The notes: a model not told the origin generated them from the letters alone. A stretch of DNA of 64,000 bases from an uncultured Bacteroidales bacterium (GCA_902776435.1 CACYQB010000004.1:1-64000); one strand, 5' to 3'. Shown: positions 23,705 through 33,181, counted from the stretch's first letter. Numbers and translations are program-made.

Positions 23705-24460
23705 TTACTGATAATCGCGGATGCGTACATCGATGCCGCTACCGTCCAGCAGTTTCACTACCTGCTGGATGTCAGTCTGGCCATAATGGTAGGGGAAGAG
23801 CACAACCGGCTTAATCATCGTGGCGGCATGGGCACACTGCTCGGGCGTCATCGTGTAAGGAAGGTTGCAGGGCAGGAAAGCCACATCAATATCCTTGATT
23901 TCAGCCATTTCAGGAATATCCTCGGTGTCACCGGCGATATAGATGCGCATACCCTCGATGGTGAGTACAAAGCCGTTGTCACGGCCCTTGGGGTGGAACT
24001 GCAATTTCTCGGGCGAATTGTTGTAGGCGGGTACAGCCTCAACCGTCCAGCCTTCATCTATCGTCCTCGAGTCACCATTGGCCATCACATCGCCCTTGCC
24101 GCCCAGCAACTCATGGCAGCGGGCATTGGTGATCAGGATGGTACCCGACTTGGATAACTGGTTGATGGCCACCGAGTCCAAGTGGTCAAAGTGCTCATGT
24201 GTCACGAGAATGTAGTCGGCCTGGGGCAGGGTAGAGTAGTCGGTCTCGGGCTTGACAGCTGTGGTCACTGGATCGACATAAATCCACTTCTCGCCCACCT
24301 GCATCCTGACGCTACCGTGCTTGATGCAATACATTTTAACCACCGTTCCGCGTTCGGTCTTGAACACGTCACAACCTTTCTCATTACTCTCTTGGGCTGT
24401 GCATCCGCACATGGCACCAACAATCATCATAGCCATAACTAAGAATTTTACCTTCATCAT
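23705..24460 (-). CDS. MBL-fold metallohydrolase lipoprotein (UlaG-like)
   Basis: A metallo-beta-lactamase-fold hydrolase of the group that includes UlaG; the substrate is unknown. The 251-residue product has a lipoprotein-type leader ending in AMCGC, so it is probably lipid-anchored in the envelope. Metal-site motifs: THEHFDHLD (about residues 93-101), GDTEDIPEM (about 175-183) and FPYHYGQTD near the C-terminus. The start is placed at 24460 (or 24457) because a -7 box TAACTTTG at 24494-24487 lies inside the longer reading from 24505 and would start transcription near 24480. Its stop lies directly against the end of queG with no room for a separate terminator. Confidence 0.85.
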   Translation of the reverse strand: MMKVKFLVMAMMIVGAMCGCTAQESNEKGCDVFKTERGTVVKMYCIKHGSVRMQVGEKWIYVDPVTTAVKPETDYSTLPQADYILVTHEHFDHLDSVAINQLSKSGTILITNARCHELLGGKGDVMANGDSRTIDEGWTVEAVPAYNNSPEKLQFHPKGRDNGFVLTIEGMRIYIAGDTEDIPEMAEIKDIDVAFLPCNLPYTMTPEQCAHAATMIKPVVLFPYHYGQTDIQQVVKLLDGSGIDVRIRDYQ

Positions 24461-24636
24461 TTTAACAATTATCATTCTAATGGGACCAAAGTTAATCAAA
24501 TCCATTCATATCCATGGGACCAAAAAGTCAAAAAATCACTTTTTCTGAAGTTTTTCTGAACGTTGGACAAGTTTTCTCACCATTTTTCATGATTTTTTAC
24601 TACCTTTGCACCCTATAAACCCAAAGCGCTGGTATT

Positions 24637-26322
24637 ATGAAAAAGAATGATGAACTCAAAGTGTTCTGTAAGAATACCAACGAGTACCTGGACATGGACG
24701 GTGGAGATTCACTGATCAACCTGTACGAATCCATCAAGTCCCGTGTGGGCCTCAAGGGTGACGCAGTGTGCGTACTTGTCAACAATAAGGTTGAGGATCT
24801 GCACTATCCTGTTTATGCGCCCAAACACATTGAATTCATCGACATTACCAACAATTCTGGTTACCGCGTGTTCACGCGTTCATTGTGCATGGTGCTCTAC
24901 AAGGCGCTGAACGACCTGTATCCGGGCAAGCGCTTGTGCATCCAGCACAGCATCAGCAACGGCCACTATTGCCAAATCAAGCACGAGGAGTCCTTCCTCA
25001 CGCCCGAAGTCATCGGACAGCTCAAGCATCGCATGGCCGAAATCATCGATGCAGACATGCCCTTCAAGCGCCGCGAGCGCCTGACTACCGATGTCATCGA
25101 GATGTTCCGCAAGCAAGGTCTCAAGGACAAGGTGCGCATTCTCGAGAGCGTGAACCAACTCTATACCATCTATTACAAGCTCGATAACATTATTGACAGC
25201 TTCTACGGGCCATTGGTACCCTCGACGGGCATGTTGAAAGTCTTCGACCTGGTGCCCTACGAGAGCGGTATGCTGCTGCTGGGTCCCGACCGTAAAGATA
25301 TCACCCAAGTTGCCAAGTGGGAACCGCAACCCAAGCTGTTCCAGGCGTTTACCGATTATATCAATTTCAACAAAATCATCCGTCTGGGTGATGTGGGGGA
25401 ACTTAACCGTGCCATTAAAGCTGGTTATGCCCCATTGCTCATCAATGTGGTGGAAGCGCTTCACAACAAGCACTTCATCCAGATTGCCGACGAGATTACC
25501 CGCCGTTACCACGAGGGCGGAGCGCGTGTCGTGCTCATTGCCGGTCCATCGTCAAGCGGCAAGACCACCTCGTCCAAGCGATTGGCTATCCAACTGATAA
25601 CCAACTGCATCGTGCCTAAGGTCATCGAACTCGACAACTATTTCATTAACCGCGAGCGCACGCCGCGTGATGAAAATGGCGACTATGACTACGAGTCACT
25701 CTATGCCCTCGACCTCGAGCAGTTCAACAAGGACATCACCGACCTGCTTGCCGGCAAGGAGGTGGATATGCCCACCTACAACTTCAAGACAGGCCAGCGC
25801 GAGTACCTGGGCAACAAACTCAAACTGGAGGAGGGCGACATCCTGCTCATGGAAGGCATCCATGGACTGAATCCCGAACTCACACGCAACATTCCCGATG
25901 AACAGAAGTTCCGTGTCTTCGTGTCGGCGTTGACCACGCTCAACATCGACGACCACAACTGGATCGGCACCTACGACAACCGACTGCTGCGCCGCATCAT
26001 CCGTGACCACCAGTATCGCGGGAGCAGCGCCCTGCAGACCATCCAGCGCTGGCCCAGTGTGCGTCGCGGCGAGGACAAGTGGATTATGCCTTTCCACGAG
26101 AATGCCGACGCCATGTTCAATTCATCCCTGCTGTTTGAACTGGCAGCGATGAAAAACTACGCGTTGCCCATCCTGCAACAGGTGCCCATCAATGCGCCAG
26201 AGTATGCCGAGGCATCCCGACTGATAAAATTCTTGAACTATTTCGAACCGCTGGACGTAAAGGATATTCCCAGCACAAGCTTACTGCGTGAATTCCTGGG
26301 CGGCAGCAGTTTCCATTATTAG
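24637..26322 (+). CDS. Nucleoside (uridine) kinase-like protein with TGS/threonyl-tRNA-synthetase-like N-terminus
   Basis: The 561-residue cytosolic protein combines an N-terminal TGS-like segment (about 1-70) and a region like the second additional domain of threonyl-tRNA synthetase (about 75-200, with HSISNGHYC and a downstream YYKLDNIIDSFYG stretch) with a C-terminal phosphoribulokinase/uridine-kinase domain. The P-loop is GPSSSGKT (303-310), followed by ELDNYFINRERTPRDENGDYDYES, MPTYNFKTGQRE and MEGIHGLNPEL. This architecture is widespread in Bacteroidetes and Firmicutes and annotated as a nucleoside kinase; the true substrate is uncertain. A -7 box TACCTTTG (24601-24608) lies 28 bases before the ATG. 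A strong terminator follows. Confidence 0.88.
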   Translation: MKKNDELKVFCKNTNEYLDMDGGDSLINLYESIKSRVGLKGDAVCVLVNNKVEDLHYPVYAPKHIEFIDITNNSGYRVFTRSLCMVLYKALNDLYPGKRLCIQHSISNGHYCQIKHEESFLTPEVIGQLKHRMAEIIDADMPFKRRERLTTDVIEMFRKQGLKDKVRILESVNQLYTIYYKLDNIIDSFYGPLVPSTGMLKVFDLVPYESGMLLLGPDRKDITQVAKWEPQPKLFQAFTDYINFNKIIRLGDVGELNRAIKAGYAPLLINVVEALHNKHFIQIADEITRRYHEGGARVVLIAGPSSSGKTTSSKRLAIQLITNCIVPKVIELDNYFINRERTPRDENGDYDYESLYALDLEQFNKDITDLLAGKEVDMPTYNFKTGQREYLGNKLKLEEGDILLMEGIHGLNPELTRNIPDEQKFRVFVSALTTLNIDDHNWIGTYDNRLLRRIIRDHQYRGSSALQTIQRWPSVRRGEDKWIMPFHENADAMFNSSLLFELAAMKNYALPILQQVPINAPEYAEASRLIKFLNYFEPLDVKDIPSTSLLREFLGGSSFHY

Positions 26323-26335
26323 CGCCACTACGCGA

Positions 26336-26374
26336 GTGGGTTCTTGAAATGCGACAAGAACCCACTTGTTTTTT
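26336..26374 (+). terminator. Terminator between the two kinase genes
   Basis: An 11-bp perfect stem (GTGGGTTCTTG at 26336-26346 with CAAGAACCCAC at 26355-26365) has an 8-base loop and a TTGTTTTTT tail. Confidence 0.92.
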
Positions 26375-26418
26375 AAATACTTGACAATGAATATAAATCG
26401 CCAAACAGCAATATTTCA

Positions 26419-27459
26419 ATGATCGATCAAATAGCAAGCGTCATGCAACAGCCAACACAGAACGAACACATGTCACTCGAGGATTTCTGCGGAAGAATCC
26501 GCCGCATGGAGTCCCAAGGCCAGGATGGCATCTCACTCTTCAATGAGGTCATCTCCCAGGGCTATGCGCCCGACCTGATTGCCGAAGATGAGTACCAGCA
26601 CAGCCGACGCCTGGAACGCATCACCACCGAAATCACACGCCGCTTCAGGCAGGAAGGGCTGCGCATCGTGCTCGTGGCAGGGCCATCGTGCTCGGGCAAG
26701 ACCACCACATCCCGCTTCCTGAACCACATGTTGCGTGACAACGGCATTCAACCCTGTGTCGTCTCGCTCGACAACTACTTCCTGAATCTGGACCAGCGCC
26801 CGCTAAATGCCGATGGCGAAATTGATTATGAGTCATTCTACGGCCTGGACCTGAAGCAGTTGGGTAGAGACGTGGCAAGTCTGCTGGCTGGTGACCAAGT
26901 GTCAATGCCCACCTATGACTATGTGAAGGGCGAACGCACCTACCGTGGCAACACACTCAAACTCGAGAGTAACAGCCTGCTGTTCCTCGAAGGACTTCAT
27001 GCCCTGAATCCACAATTGGTTCCGGACATCGATGAGGAACTCAAGTTCAAACTCTTTGTCACCGCCCAAGCCACCATCTATTATGGTGAAAAGGTGGGTC
27101 TTGAAGAACATGACAACCGACTTCTGCGCCGCATCTACCGCGATTATAACAGCCGTGGAGCCAGCGCCCTGCAGACTTTGCAATGGTGGCCTGGCGTGTT
27201 GCGAGGCGAGAACCTGTGGATTCTGCCGTTTGCCAGCAATGCCGATGCCTGGTTCAATACATCGATGGTGTTTGAATTCTCAGCCATCAAGTCCCGCGTA
27301 GCCCAACTGTTGTGTGAAGTGCCTGAGAATGAACCCGTAGAGTACAAAATCGCTCAGCGGCTGTACCATCTGCTCGACCGTGTCGCACCACTCACCCACG
27401 ACGACTTCGTCGCCATCGCCCCCAAGAGGCGCTTCCTCCTCAGCAACGACGGGAAATAA
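26419..27459 (+). CDS. Uridine-kinase-like protein, paralogue of the upstream kinase domain
   Basis: The 346-residue product matches the C-terminal kinase half of the preceding gene: P-loop GPSCSGKT (88-95), SLDNYFLNLDQRPLNADGEIDYES, MPTYDYVKGERTYRGN, LEGLHALNP, HDNRLLRRIYRDYNSRGASALQT and FASNADAWFNTS all align with counterparts there. It lacks the TGS and synthetase-like domains and has a short helical N-terminus instead. Together the pair looks like an old tandem duplication followed by loss of the N-terminal half. The upstream terminator implies an independent promoter, but no good -7 box was found in the 44-base gap. Substrate unknown. Confidence 0.85.
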   Translation: MIDQIASVMQQPTQNEHMSLEDFCGRIRRMESQGQDGISLFNEVISQGYAPDLIAEDEYQHSRRLERITTEITRRFRQEGLRIVLVAGPSCSGKTTTSRFLNHMLRDNGIQPCVVSLDNYFLNLDQRPLNADGEIDYESFYGLDLKQLGRDVASLLAGDQVSMPTYDYVKGERTYRGNTLKLESNSLLFLEGLHALNPQLVPDIDEELKFKLFVTAQATIYYGEKVGLEEHDNRLLRRIYRDYNSRGASALQTLQWWPGVLRGENLWILPFASNADAWFNTSMVFEFSAIKSRVAQLLCEVPENEPVEYKIAQRLYHLLDRVAPLTHDDFVAIAPKRRFLLSNDGK

Positions 27460-27534
27460 CCCCCACCCCCATACACAAATACACCTATACACCTATACTC
27501 TTATACACAAATACACATCATCCACCCATACACC

Positions 27535-27563
27535 AAAAAAGCGGCAATTGCCGCTTTTTTTTT
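27535..27563. terminator. Bidirectional terminator between kinase and obgE
   Basis: A perfect palindrome, AAAAAAGCGGCAATTGCCGC followed by TTTTTT, works on both strands between convergent genes and touches the obgE stop codon. The 70 bases before it form a low-complexity ATACACAAATACACC-type tract with no other feature. Confidence 0.92.
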
Positions 27564-28783
27564 CACTCATCATCGCTGACGACTTGGAAGTCCTTGTTCT
27601 CGTCCTCGTAGTCGCTCTCCCAGTATTCGTCGCTCCATTGCTTACCGCCAGAGTCAACCATCTTGCCTCCAGCATTGGGAGCTTCCTCTTCCTCCAGGTC
27701 CTCGGCGCCAAAGATAAAGTCATCCTCGGCCTGCTCACGGTGACGCTCATCCAGGTCATGATGAGTCATAGTCTCGGGGATGCGGTTGCGCTCATCGTTG
27801 ATGGTGCGCCACAGCAGGTCCTTCAACTCCGTCAGGCCCATCTGAGCCACACTCGAGATGAACACGGCTGGAACATCATCGGGGAGATCAGGACGCATCT
27901 GCTCAATAAGTTCCTCGTCAAGCATGTCACACTTGGTGATAGCCAGCACACGGGGTTTCTCTACCAGGTCGGGGTTAAATGTCTCTAATTCATGGCACAG
28001 GATGCCGTATTCCTTGCGGATGTCATCGGTGTCGGCAGGTACCATGAACAACAACACGGCATTGCGCTCGATGTGGCGCAGGAAACGCAAGCCCAAGCCG
28101 CGACCCTCGCTGGCGCCTTCGATAATGCCGGGGATATCGGCCATGACAAACGACTGCTGGCCGCGATAGGACACGATGCCCAAATTGGGCTCCAGGGTCG
28201 TGAACGGGTAGTTGGCAATCTTAGGCTTAGCGGCACTGATGACGCTGAGCAAGGTCGATTTTCCCGCATTGGGGAAGCCGACAAGGCCAACATCGGCCAG
28301 CAACTTCAACTCCAAGATGACGGTCTTCTCGACACCCTTTTCGCCGGGTTGGGCAAAACGCGGCGTCTGGCGCGTCGCCGTCTTGAAATGCTGATTGCCC
28401 AAGCCGCCACGTCCACCACGCAGCAGGCGCACAATCTGGCCATCCTCGGTCACGTCACACAGGAACTGACCCGTCTCGGCATCATATACTGCCGTACCGC
28501 AGGGAACCTCGATTGTACGGTCCTCACCGTCCTTGCCAGTACACTGGTTTTCACCGCCAGACTGGCCGTCGGTGGCGAACACGTGACGCTGGTACTTCAA
28601 GTGGATGAGTGTCCACAGGTTGCGGTTACCCTTCAGGTAGATGTGGCCTCCACGCCCACCGTCACCGCCATCTGGGCCGCCTTTAGGGACATACTTGGCG
28701 CGGTGCAGATGGGCTGACCCGGCACCACCCTTGCCACTGCGGCACATGATTTTCACATAGTCGATAAAATTGCTTTCTGCCAT
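27563..28783 (-). CDS. obgE: Obg GTPase, ribosome assembly and stress
   Basis: An essential GTPase that binds the 50S subunit precursor and ppGpp. The 406-residue product has the glycine-rich Obg fold first (about 1-160, [21 protein letters not shown] and [12 protein letters not shown]), then a GTPase domain with G1 GFPNAGKST (about 168-176), G2 [13 protein letters not shown]3 DIPG and G4 TKCD, and finally a long acidic tail (about 345-406) instead of a conserved C-terminal domain; acidic Obg tails of this type are usual. A minus-strand -7 box TAATTTTG at 28810-28803 gives a leader of only about 12 bases. Divergent from lgt. Confidence 0.96.
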   Translation of the reverse strand: MAESNFIDYVKIMCRSGKGGAGSAHLHRAKYVPKGGPDGGDGGRGGHIYLKGNRNLWTLIHLKYQRHVFATDGQSGGENQCTGKDGEDRTIEVPCGTAVYDAETGQFLCDVTEDGQIVRLLRGGRGGLGNQHFKTATRQTPRFAQPGEKGVEKTVILELKLLADVGLVGFPNAGKSTLLSVISAAKPKIANYPFTTLEPNLGIVSYRGQQSFVMADIPGIIEGASEGRGLGLRFLRHIERNAVLLFMVPADTDDIRKEYGILCHELETFNPDLVEKPRVLAITKCDMLDEELIEQMRPDLPDDVPAVFISSVAQMGLTELKDLLWRTINDERNRIPETMTHHDLDERHREQAEDDFIFGAEDLEEEEAPNAGGKMVDSGGKQWSDEYWESDYEDENKDFQVVSDDE

Positions 28784-28802
28784 AATTGTCTGATTTTGGA
28801 TG

Positions 28803-28841
28803 CAAAATTACAGATAATTCTCGGAATTCTCTGTAAATTTG
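28803..28841. promoter_or_regulatory. Divergent promoters of obgE and lgt
   Basis: Minus-strand TAATTTTG (28810-28803) and plus-strand TAAATTTG (28834-28841) lie 23 bases apart. The plus box falls inside an upstream in-frame extension of lgt and so supports the ATG at 28869. Confidence 0.65.
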
Positions 28842-28868
28842 CGGTCACAAAACGATAATAACAACACT

Positions 28869-29744
28869 ATGATACTGAATTCTATCACCTGGACAGCAAG
28901 TCCTAATCTGTTTAGCGTCGGTTCCATCACCGTGCGCTGGTACGGCCTGATGTTTGCCATAGGCTTTCTGGTGGGCTACGAAATCGTTTACCGCATCTTC
29001 CGCCATGAGGGCGCAAAGGAAAGCTGGGTGGGCAGCCTGTTCATCTATGTGGTGGTGGCGACCATCGTAGGAGCCAGGCTGGGCCATGTCTTCTTCTATG
29101 ACTGGTCCTATTATTCACATCACCTGAGCGAGATTCCCAAGATTTGGGAAGGCGGTCTCGCCAGCCACGGCGGCACTCTGGGCATTATCATTGCCATCTG
29201 GCTCTACAGCCGCTATGTGACCCGCAAACCCATGCTATGGACCCTTGACCGCCTGGTAGTGCCCGTGGGCCTAGTTGCCGCGCTCATCCGCATCGGCAAT
29301 CTGATGAACCACGAGATTTACGGCGGCGAGACCTCGTTGCCCTGGGGATTCCGCTTCATCACCAACATCGGCCAGTGGATGCAGGGGGCAGACCCCATTT
29401 TCTCCGCTCCGAGCCATCCCACCCAGATCTACGAGGCAGCCTTCTACCTGTTGACCTTTGCCGTGTGCTTGCTGATGTACTGGCGCTGGCGTGCACAGGA
29501 GCGCGAAGGACTCATCTTCGGCGTGTTCATGCTGGGCATCTTTGTACCGCGTTTCTTCATCGAGTATATCAAGAACGTGCAGGAACCGTGGGAAGTCGCC
29601 ATGCGCGCCAACATCGGCATGGACCAGGGCCAACTGTTGAGCATCCCGTTTATCGTTCTGGGCATCTGGCTCATCATCAGGGCTATGCGCCGCCCCCGAG
29701 TGCATTTGGAGTATCCTAACCGCTTTGCCGACGAGAAGAAGTAA
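28869..29744 (+). CDS. lgt: Prolipoprotein diacylglyceryl transferase
   Basis: An inner-membrane enzyme that transfers diacylglyceryl from phosphatidylglycerol to the lipobox cysteine, the first step of lipoprotein maturation. The 291-residue product has about seven transmembrane helices and the family motifs IRWYGL-like VRWYGLMFAIGFL near the N-terminus, GARLGHVFFY, the SHGG motif (LASHGGTLG), RIGNLMNHEIYG (the Lgt signature) and HPTQIYEA. The start is ATG 28869 because the -7 box lies at 28834-28841. The next gene is itself a lipoprotein. Confidence 0.96.
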   Translation: MILNSITWTASPNLFSVGSITVRWYGLMFAIGFLVGYEIVYRIFRHEGAKESWVGSLFIYVVVATIVGARLGHVFFYDWSYYSHHLSEIPKIWEGGLASHGGTLGIIIAIWLYSRYVTRKPMLWTLDRLVVPVGLVAALIRIGNLMNHEIYGGETSLPWGFRFITNIGQWMQGADPIFSAPSHPTQIYEAAFYLLTFAVCLLMYWRWRAQEREGLIFGVFMLGIFVPRFFIEYIKNVQEPWEVAMRANIGMDQGQLLSIPFIVLGIWLIIRAMRRPRVHLEYPNRFADEKK

Positions 29745-29745
29745 G

Positions 29746-29782
29746 GTGTTAGGTGTTAGGCTTTAGGCTTTAGGTGTTAGAC
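29746..29782 (+). repeat. Short TTAGG-type tandem repeat
   Basis: Four to five units of GTGTTAGG or CTTTAGG run directly after the lgt stop codon. A similar run, in the opposite sense (CCTAAAGCCTAA), lies at 12857-12893 after the NagZ-like start. No function is apparent. Confidence 0.6.
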
Positions 29783-29809
29783 TATCCCGATATAATTATT
29801 ATAACCAAG

Positions 29810-30574
29810 ATGATGAAGAAAACTCTCCACTATTTTTTCCCCGTGATGGCGGCCCTGCTGTTGTGCTGCTGCACGACTTGTAAACCCAAGCAGACAACTA
29901 TGGACAAGGAAACCCCCATCGACATGCAAGGCTCACCCGTGATGATTGACGACACCACGGTTAAAGGCCTCGTGATTTATTACCCTCAATTCAGCCGCAT
30001 CGATCTCGTGTGCGAGAAAATGCCCAGCAAGCAGGACACCAATGTGGTATTCTGTGCCGAGGCAGCCTTTACCCATGAACTGCTCGATAAGTTTGAGCAC
30101 AGCAACATCGATGGCGACCACGTGAGTGGAGGCAAGCGGTACAAGGGTGCCAAGTGCAGGGATAATAGCGGTGCATTTGCCTGGTTCAGTGACTCGACAT
30201 GGGAATTTGTGCACGGGGAATATGGCGAACTGCTCGACAGCGTAGCCGAGGCGGGTGGCATGGGCTTCGGCCAAGCGATCATCTTCTACAACAGTGAGAG
30301 CATTCGTCCGCTATGGCGAGATGGCGTGAACCAGTACCGTGCCCTGTGCGAGAAGGAAGGCCGCCTGTGCATCGTCGATAGCCGTCAGGCGGTCGAGTAT
30401 GAGGACTTTGTCGAAATGCTAGAGCAATTTGCTCCGACACATGCCCTCTACATGGATATGGGTGCTGGCTGGAACCATTCCTGGTGGCGAGACGGCAGTG
30501 GCAAGGCTCACGAGATACACCCCATTGCCGAGAAATCACGCTATTGCACCAACTGGATTACCTTCTACAAATAA
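29810..30574 (+). CDS. Lipoprotein of unknown function, possibly related to phosphodiester glycosidases
   Basis: The 254-residue product has a lipoprotein leader (MMKKTLHYFFPVMAALLLCC, then CTTC). The mature part contains CAEAAFTHELL, AGGMGFGQAIIFYNS, CIVDSRQAVEYEDF and LYMDMGAGWNHSWWRD. The overall order is reminiscent of the DUF2233/phosphodiester-glycosidase fold found in NAGPA, where a late acidic-glycine motif lies near the active site, but the match is weak and I would not assign activity. The ATG at 29810 is chosen because the signal sequence begins there; the region upstream contains the TTAGG repeats. It is convergent with the MscS-type gene, with a palindrome between. Confidence 0.65.
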   Translation: MMKKTLHYFFPVMAALLLCCCTTCKPKQTTMDKETPIDMQGSPVMIDDTTVKGLVIYYPQFSRIDLVCEKMPSKQDTNVVFCAEAAFTHELLDKFEHSNIDGDHVSGGKRYKGAKCRDNSGAFAWFSDSTWEFVHGEYGELLDSVAEAGGMGFGQAIIFYNSESIRPLWRDGVNQYRALCEKEGRLCIVDSRQAVEYEDFVEMLEQFAPTHALYMDMGAGWNHSWWRDGSGKAHEIHPIAEKSRYCTNWITFYK

Positions 30575-30609
30575 CCCCTAAACAACAACCTCCACAACAA
30601 AATCAAACT

Positions 30610-30681
30610 GAAAACAAGAAATACAACAAATACAATATTTTTGATAATCAATTAATTGTACTTCTTGTATTTCTTGTTTTC
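30610..30681. repeat. 72-bp palindromic repeat, copy B
   Basis: Begins GAAAACAAGAAATACAAC, has the centre TTGATAATCAA and ends TTGTATTTCTTGTTTTC. It is nearly identical to the complement of copy A at 7068-7139 and, like it, lies between two convergent genes. Confidence 0.85.
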
Positions 30682-30709
30682 TAGTTATTGGTGTCGTTAT
30701 GGCTTGCGG

Positions 30710-33181
30710 CTATACGGTCTTGACGTCGGGTAGTGACTGGATGTGGATATCGGTTTGCGGGAAGGGAATCTCAATGCCCTTCTCATTGAGCACATCGTAG
30801 ATATTCTCCTTGATTTTGGCAATATCGGCCACCTGTGAGGCCACACGGACCCAAACAACGACCAGCAGGTCCACACTGCTCTCGCCGAAGTTCTGGAACA
30901 GTACCTGCACGCCCTTCTTGGGGTCATAGCAATCGAGCTGGCTGATGCGCTCAATAATACTTTCGCGCACCTCGTCAATCTTGCTGCCGTAGGCTACGCC
31001 GACGGTAATCTTGGCCATCTCATAGCCGTGGTTGCGAGTCATGTTCTTGAAATTCTTAGTAAACAGCTGGCTGTTCAAGAAAGCGATGACCGAGCCATCG
31101 ATGGTCTCGACCAATGTGCTCTGGTAGTTGATATTGCTGACCTTGCCGCGCACTCCGTCGCACTCGATGACATCACCTATCTTGACACGGCCGTTCATCA
31201 GCGACAAGCCGTAGAACAGGTTCTCGAGGGTGTCCTTCATGGCAAAACCGATACCAGTCGAGAGACCCGTGAGAATGAATGTAATGCCCGTGCGGCTTAC
31301 TTCCAGGGTTACCAGCACCATGTAGATGTAGATGCCCCAGCCGATGTACTTGATGATGTTCATCGAGAGGGTTACGGCCTTGGACGCGGCCTTGACTTTA
31401 GCCTTGGCATTGGGATCATCCTGGATAACCGTCTCGATGTCGATTTCCTTATCGTCATCGACATCGTTTTCCTGTTCATACAACGATATGGCCTTGGCTT
31501 CGGCACGATTTTGTTTCCACAACTGATAGCCCTGGATAAACAGGTAGATGATGTAATTGAAGACAAAGGCCACTGCGACACATGCCAGTATCCTGTCGAG
31601 CGAGAGTACTATGACTCCCGGCTGATTGACAAACTTGTAGAAGAAGATGCGCTCACACCACTGCGTGAGGTCAAATACCCGAGCGGCCCAGTATATCGAG
31701 AGTGCAACGCTGATGGTGGCTGCAATGGGGATTACCATCTTATAGATTGCATCATAGAACCACGTGTATCTCACGTCGGCACCGCTTGGGATAAATTTTT
31801 TCTCATAGGAATGTAGCAGGTCGTAGATAACCGTGATGCTCTGGATGAGAGTCAACTGCATGATCCACCAGATGAGTACCTGTACACTCATCAGTGTGTA
31901 ACCCATCCATGCCATAACTGTTGAAACTGCCATCACGATGAAAGAGATCCACGAGTAGAACATATCACTGCGGGGCACATCGCTATTGTGACGGCGGTTG
32001 ACAATCAGTTGCCAGATGGTAAACACCAGCAGCAGGATAGGGAAGACCATATTGACCACGGTGCTGGGCAGGAACACGATGCGGAAGAAGAACACCACAA
32101 ATCCTAACAGCAATACCGGCACATAGAGTTTGATGCCGCTCTTGACCGCTTCACCTTTTATGCGAATGATAATCGACAGCATGATGACCACAATGAGCCA
32201 GGCATACTCGCTCAACAACCGCGTGGCCATAATCATGAAGTTCTGGTCGGTGATTTTGGAAATGACGAACGTGGCTATACCGAATACCGCTGCCGCTACA
32301 CAGATGATGATGCACGAGCGTTTCTTGAGGAATGTGGCGTGAGATGAGCTCGAGAGGACACTCCTGGGTATCACCTTGATAATGAGCCAACTGAGAAACA
32401 ATGCTCCCACGATATACACTGCCATGAAGATAAACAGGAAACCGATGAGCGGAGCACGCCACTCACTCTTGGTCTTGCGCGGACGTGAATACTTCTCTTC
32501 AAAGTCTCTCTTGATAGTTTTCCAGTTAAAACTGAATCGGTCCAGAATCTGAAAATAGGATTGGCCGCCGTTGACAAACACATTCTGACGGATACGCTCA
32601 TACATGGACAAAGCATGGTCATTGAGCTTTTTAGCCTTGTCGGCGACCCACTGGCGCTTCTCGTGGTTGTCCTTCATGGCCTCGCGCGTGTGCTTGATTT
32701 CGCTCTCTATAAACTTGGCCAGATACACGCAGCTGTCACGCATGGCATGCATCTCGGGAGTCTTGAGCTGATAGTCAGGAATATTGTTGAGGGCCTTTAC
32801 CAGGTTCTCGTATTGGGCAATCTGCTCATCCTGCTGCTGCTCAAATTGCTTGAACGACCTCGTCCTGGACACGCGCTCATAGAGCGATGTGGCCTGGCCG
32901 CAGGCATAGGCCAAGTCAAACACGTTGGTCTCATTCTGGCTATAGAGCATCAACTCGATGTTGTTACACAGTTCCAGGTCACGCCCAATGCTGCGCTGGA
33001 ACTGCTTGTTGCGCTGTTCAAAGCGTTTGGCACGCTCCCTTTGCTTCTTGTGGGCCTCGCTCAGTTCCTCGCACAGCACACCCAGCGTCTGCTCCATGTT
33101 GCCCTCCTTGAGCACAGCATTGCCTTGCAGAGCAGTCATCACCACCAGCAGGGCGATTAATATATACTTCCTCATCATCAT
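30710..33181 (-). CDS. Large MscS-family mechanosensitive channel
   Basis: A channel that opens on membrane tension to release solutes on osmotic downshock. The 823-residue product has a signal peptide, a long periplasmic coiled-coil-like region (about 25-250, rich in K/E/Q), roughly ten transmembrane helices, an acidic loop (ENDVDDDKEIDIETVIQDD) and a C-terminal MscS core with the pore-lining GLSTGIGFAMKDTLENLF (about 660) followed by the NGRVKIGDVIECDGVRGKV beta domain. It resembles MscK/MscM-type giant members in layout rather than small MscS. The start is placed at the MMMRKY triplet (33181) because a strong promoter at 33204-33236 lies inside the longer reading. Confidence 0.9.
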   Translation of the reverse strand: MMMRKYILIALLVVMTALQGNAVLKEGNMEQTLGVLCEELSEAHKKQRERAKRFEQRNKQFQRSIGRDLELCNNIELMLYSQNETNVFDLAYACGQATSLYERVSRTRSFKQFEQQQDEQIAQYENLVKALNNIPDYQLKTPEMHAMRDSCVYLAKFIESEIKHTREAMKDNHEKRQWVADKAKKLNDHALSMYERIRQNVFVNGGQSYFQILDRFSFNWKTIKRDFEEKYSRPRKTKSEWRAPLIGFLFIFMAVYIVGALFLSWLIIKVIPRSVLSSSSHATFLKKRSCIIICVAAAVFGIATFVISKITDQNFMIMATRLLSEYAWLIVVIMLSIIIRIKGEAVKSGIKLYVPVLLLGFVVFFFRIVFLPSTVVNMVFPILLLVFTIWQLIVNRRHNSDVPRSDMFYSWISFIVMAVSTVMAWMGYTLMSVQVLIWWIMQLTLIQSITVIYDLLHSYEKKFIPSGADVRYTWFYDAIYKMVIPIAATISVALSIYWAARVFDLTQWCERIFFYKFVNQPGVIVLSLDRILACVAVAFVFNYIIYLFIQGYQLWKQNRAEAKAISLYEQENDVDDDKEIDIETVIQDDPNAKAKVKAASKAVTLSMNIIKYIGWGIYIYMVLVTLEVSRTGITFILTGLSTGIGFAMKDTLENLFYGLSLMNGRVKIGDVIECDGVRGKVSNINYQSTLVETIDGSVIAFLNSQLFTKNFKNMTRNHGYEMAKITVGVAYGSKIDEVRESIIERISQLDCYDPKKGVQVLFQNFGESSVDLLVVVWVRVASQVADIAKIKENIYDVLNEKGIEIPFPQTDIHIQSLPDVKTV

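Noticed and set aside
27468-27534. ATACACAAATACACC tract as a possible CRISPR or satellite
   Set aside because: Units are short and irregular with no spacer pattern; it is only a low-complexity lead-in to a terminator.
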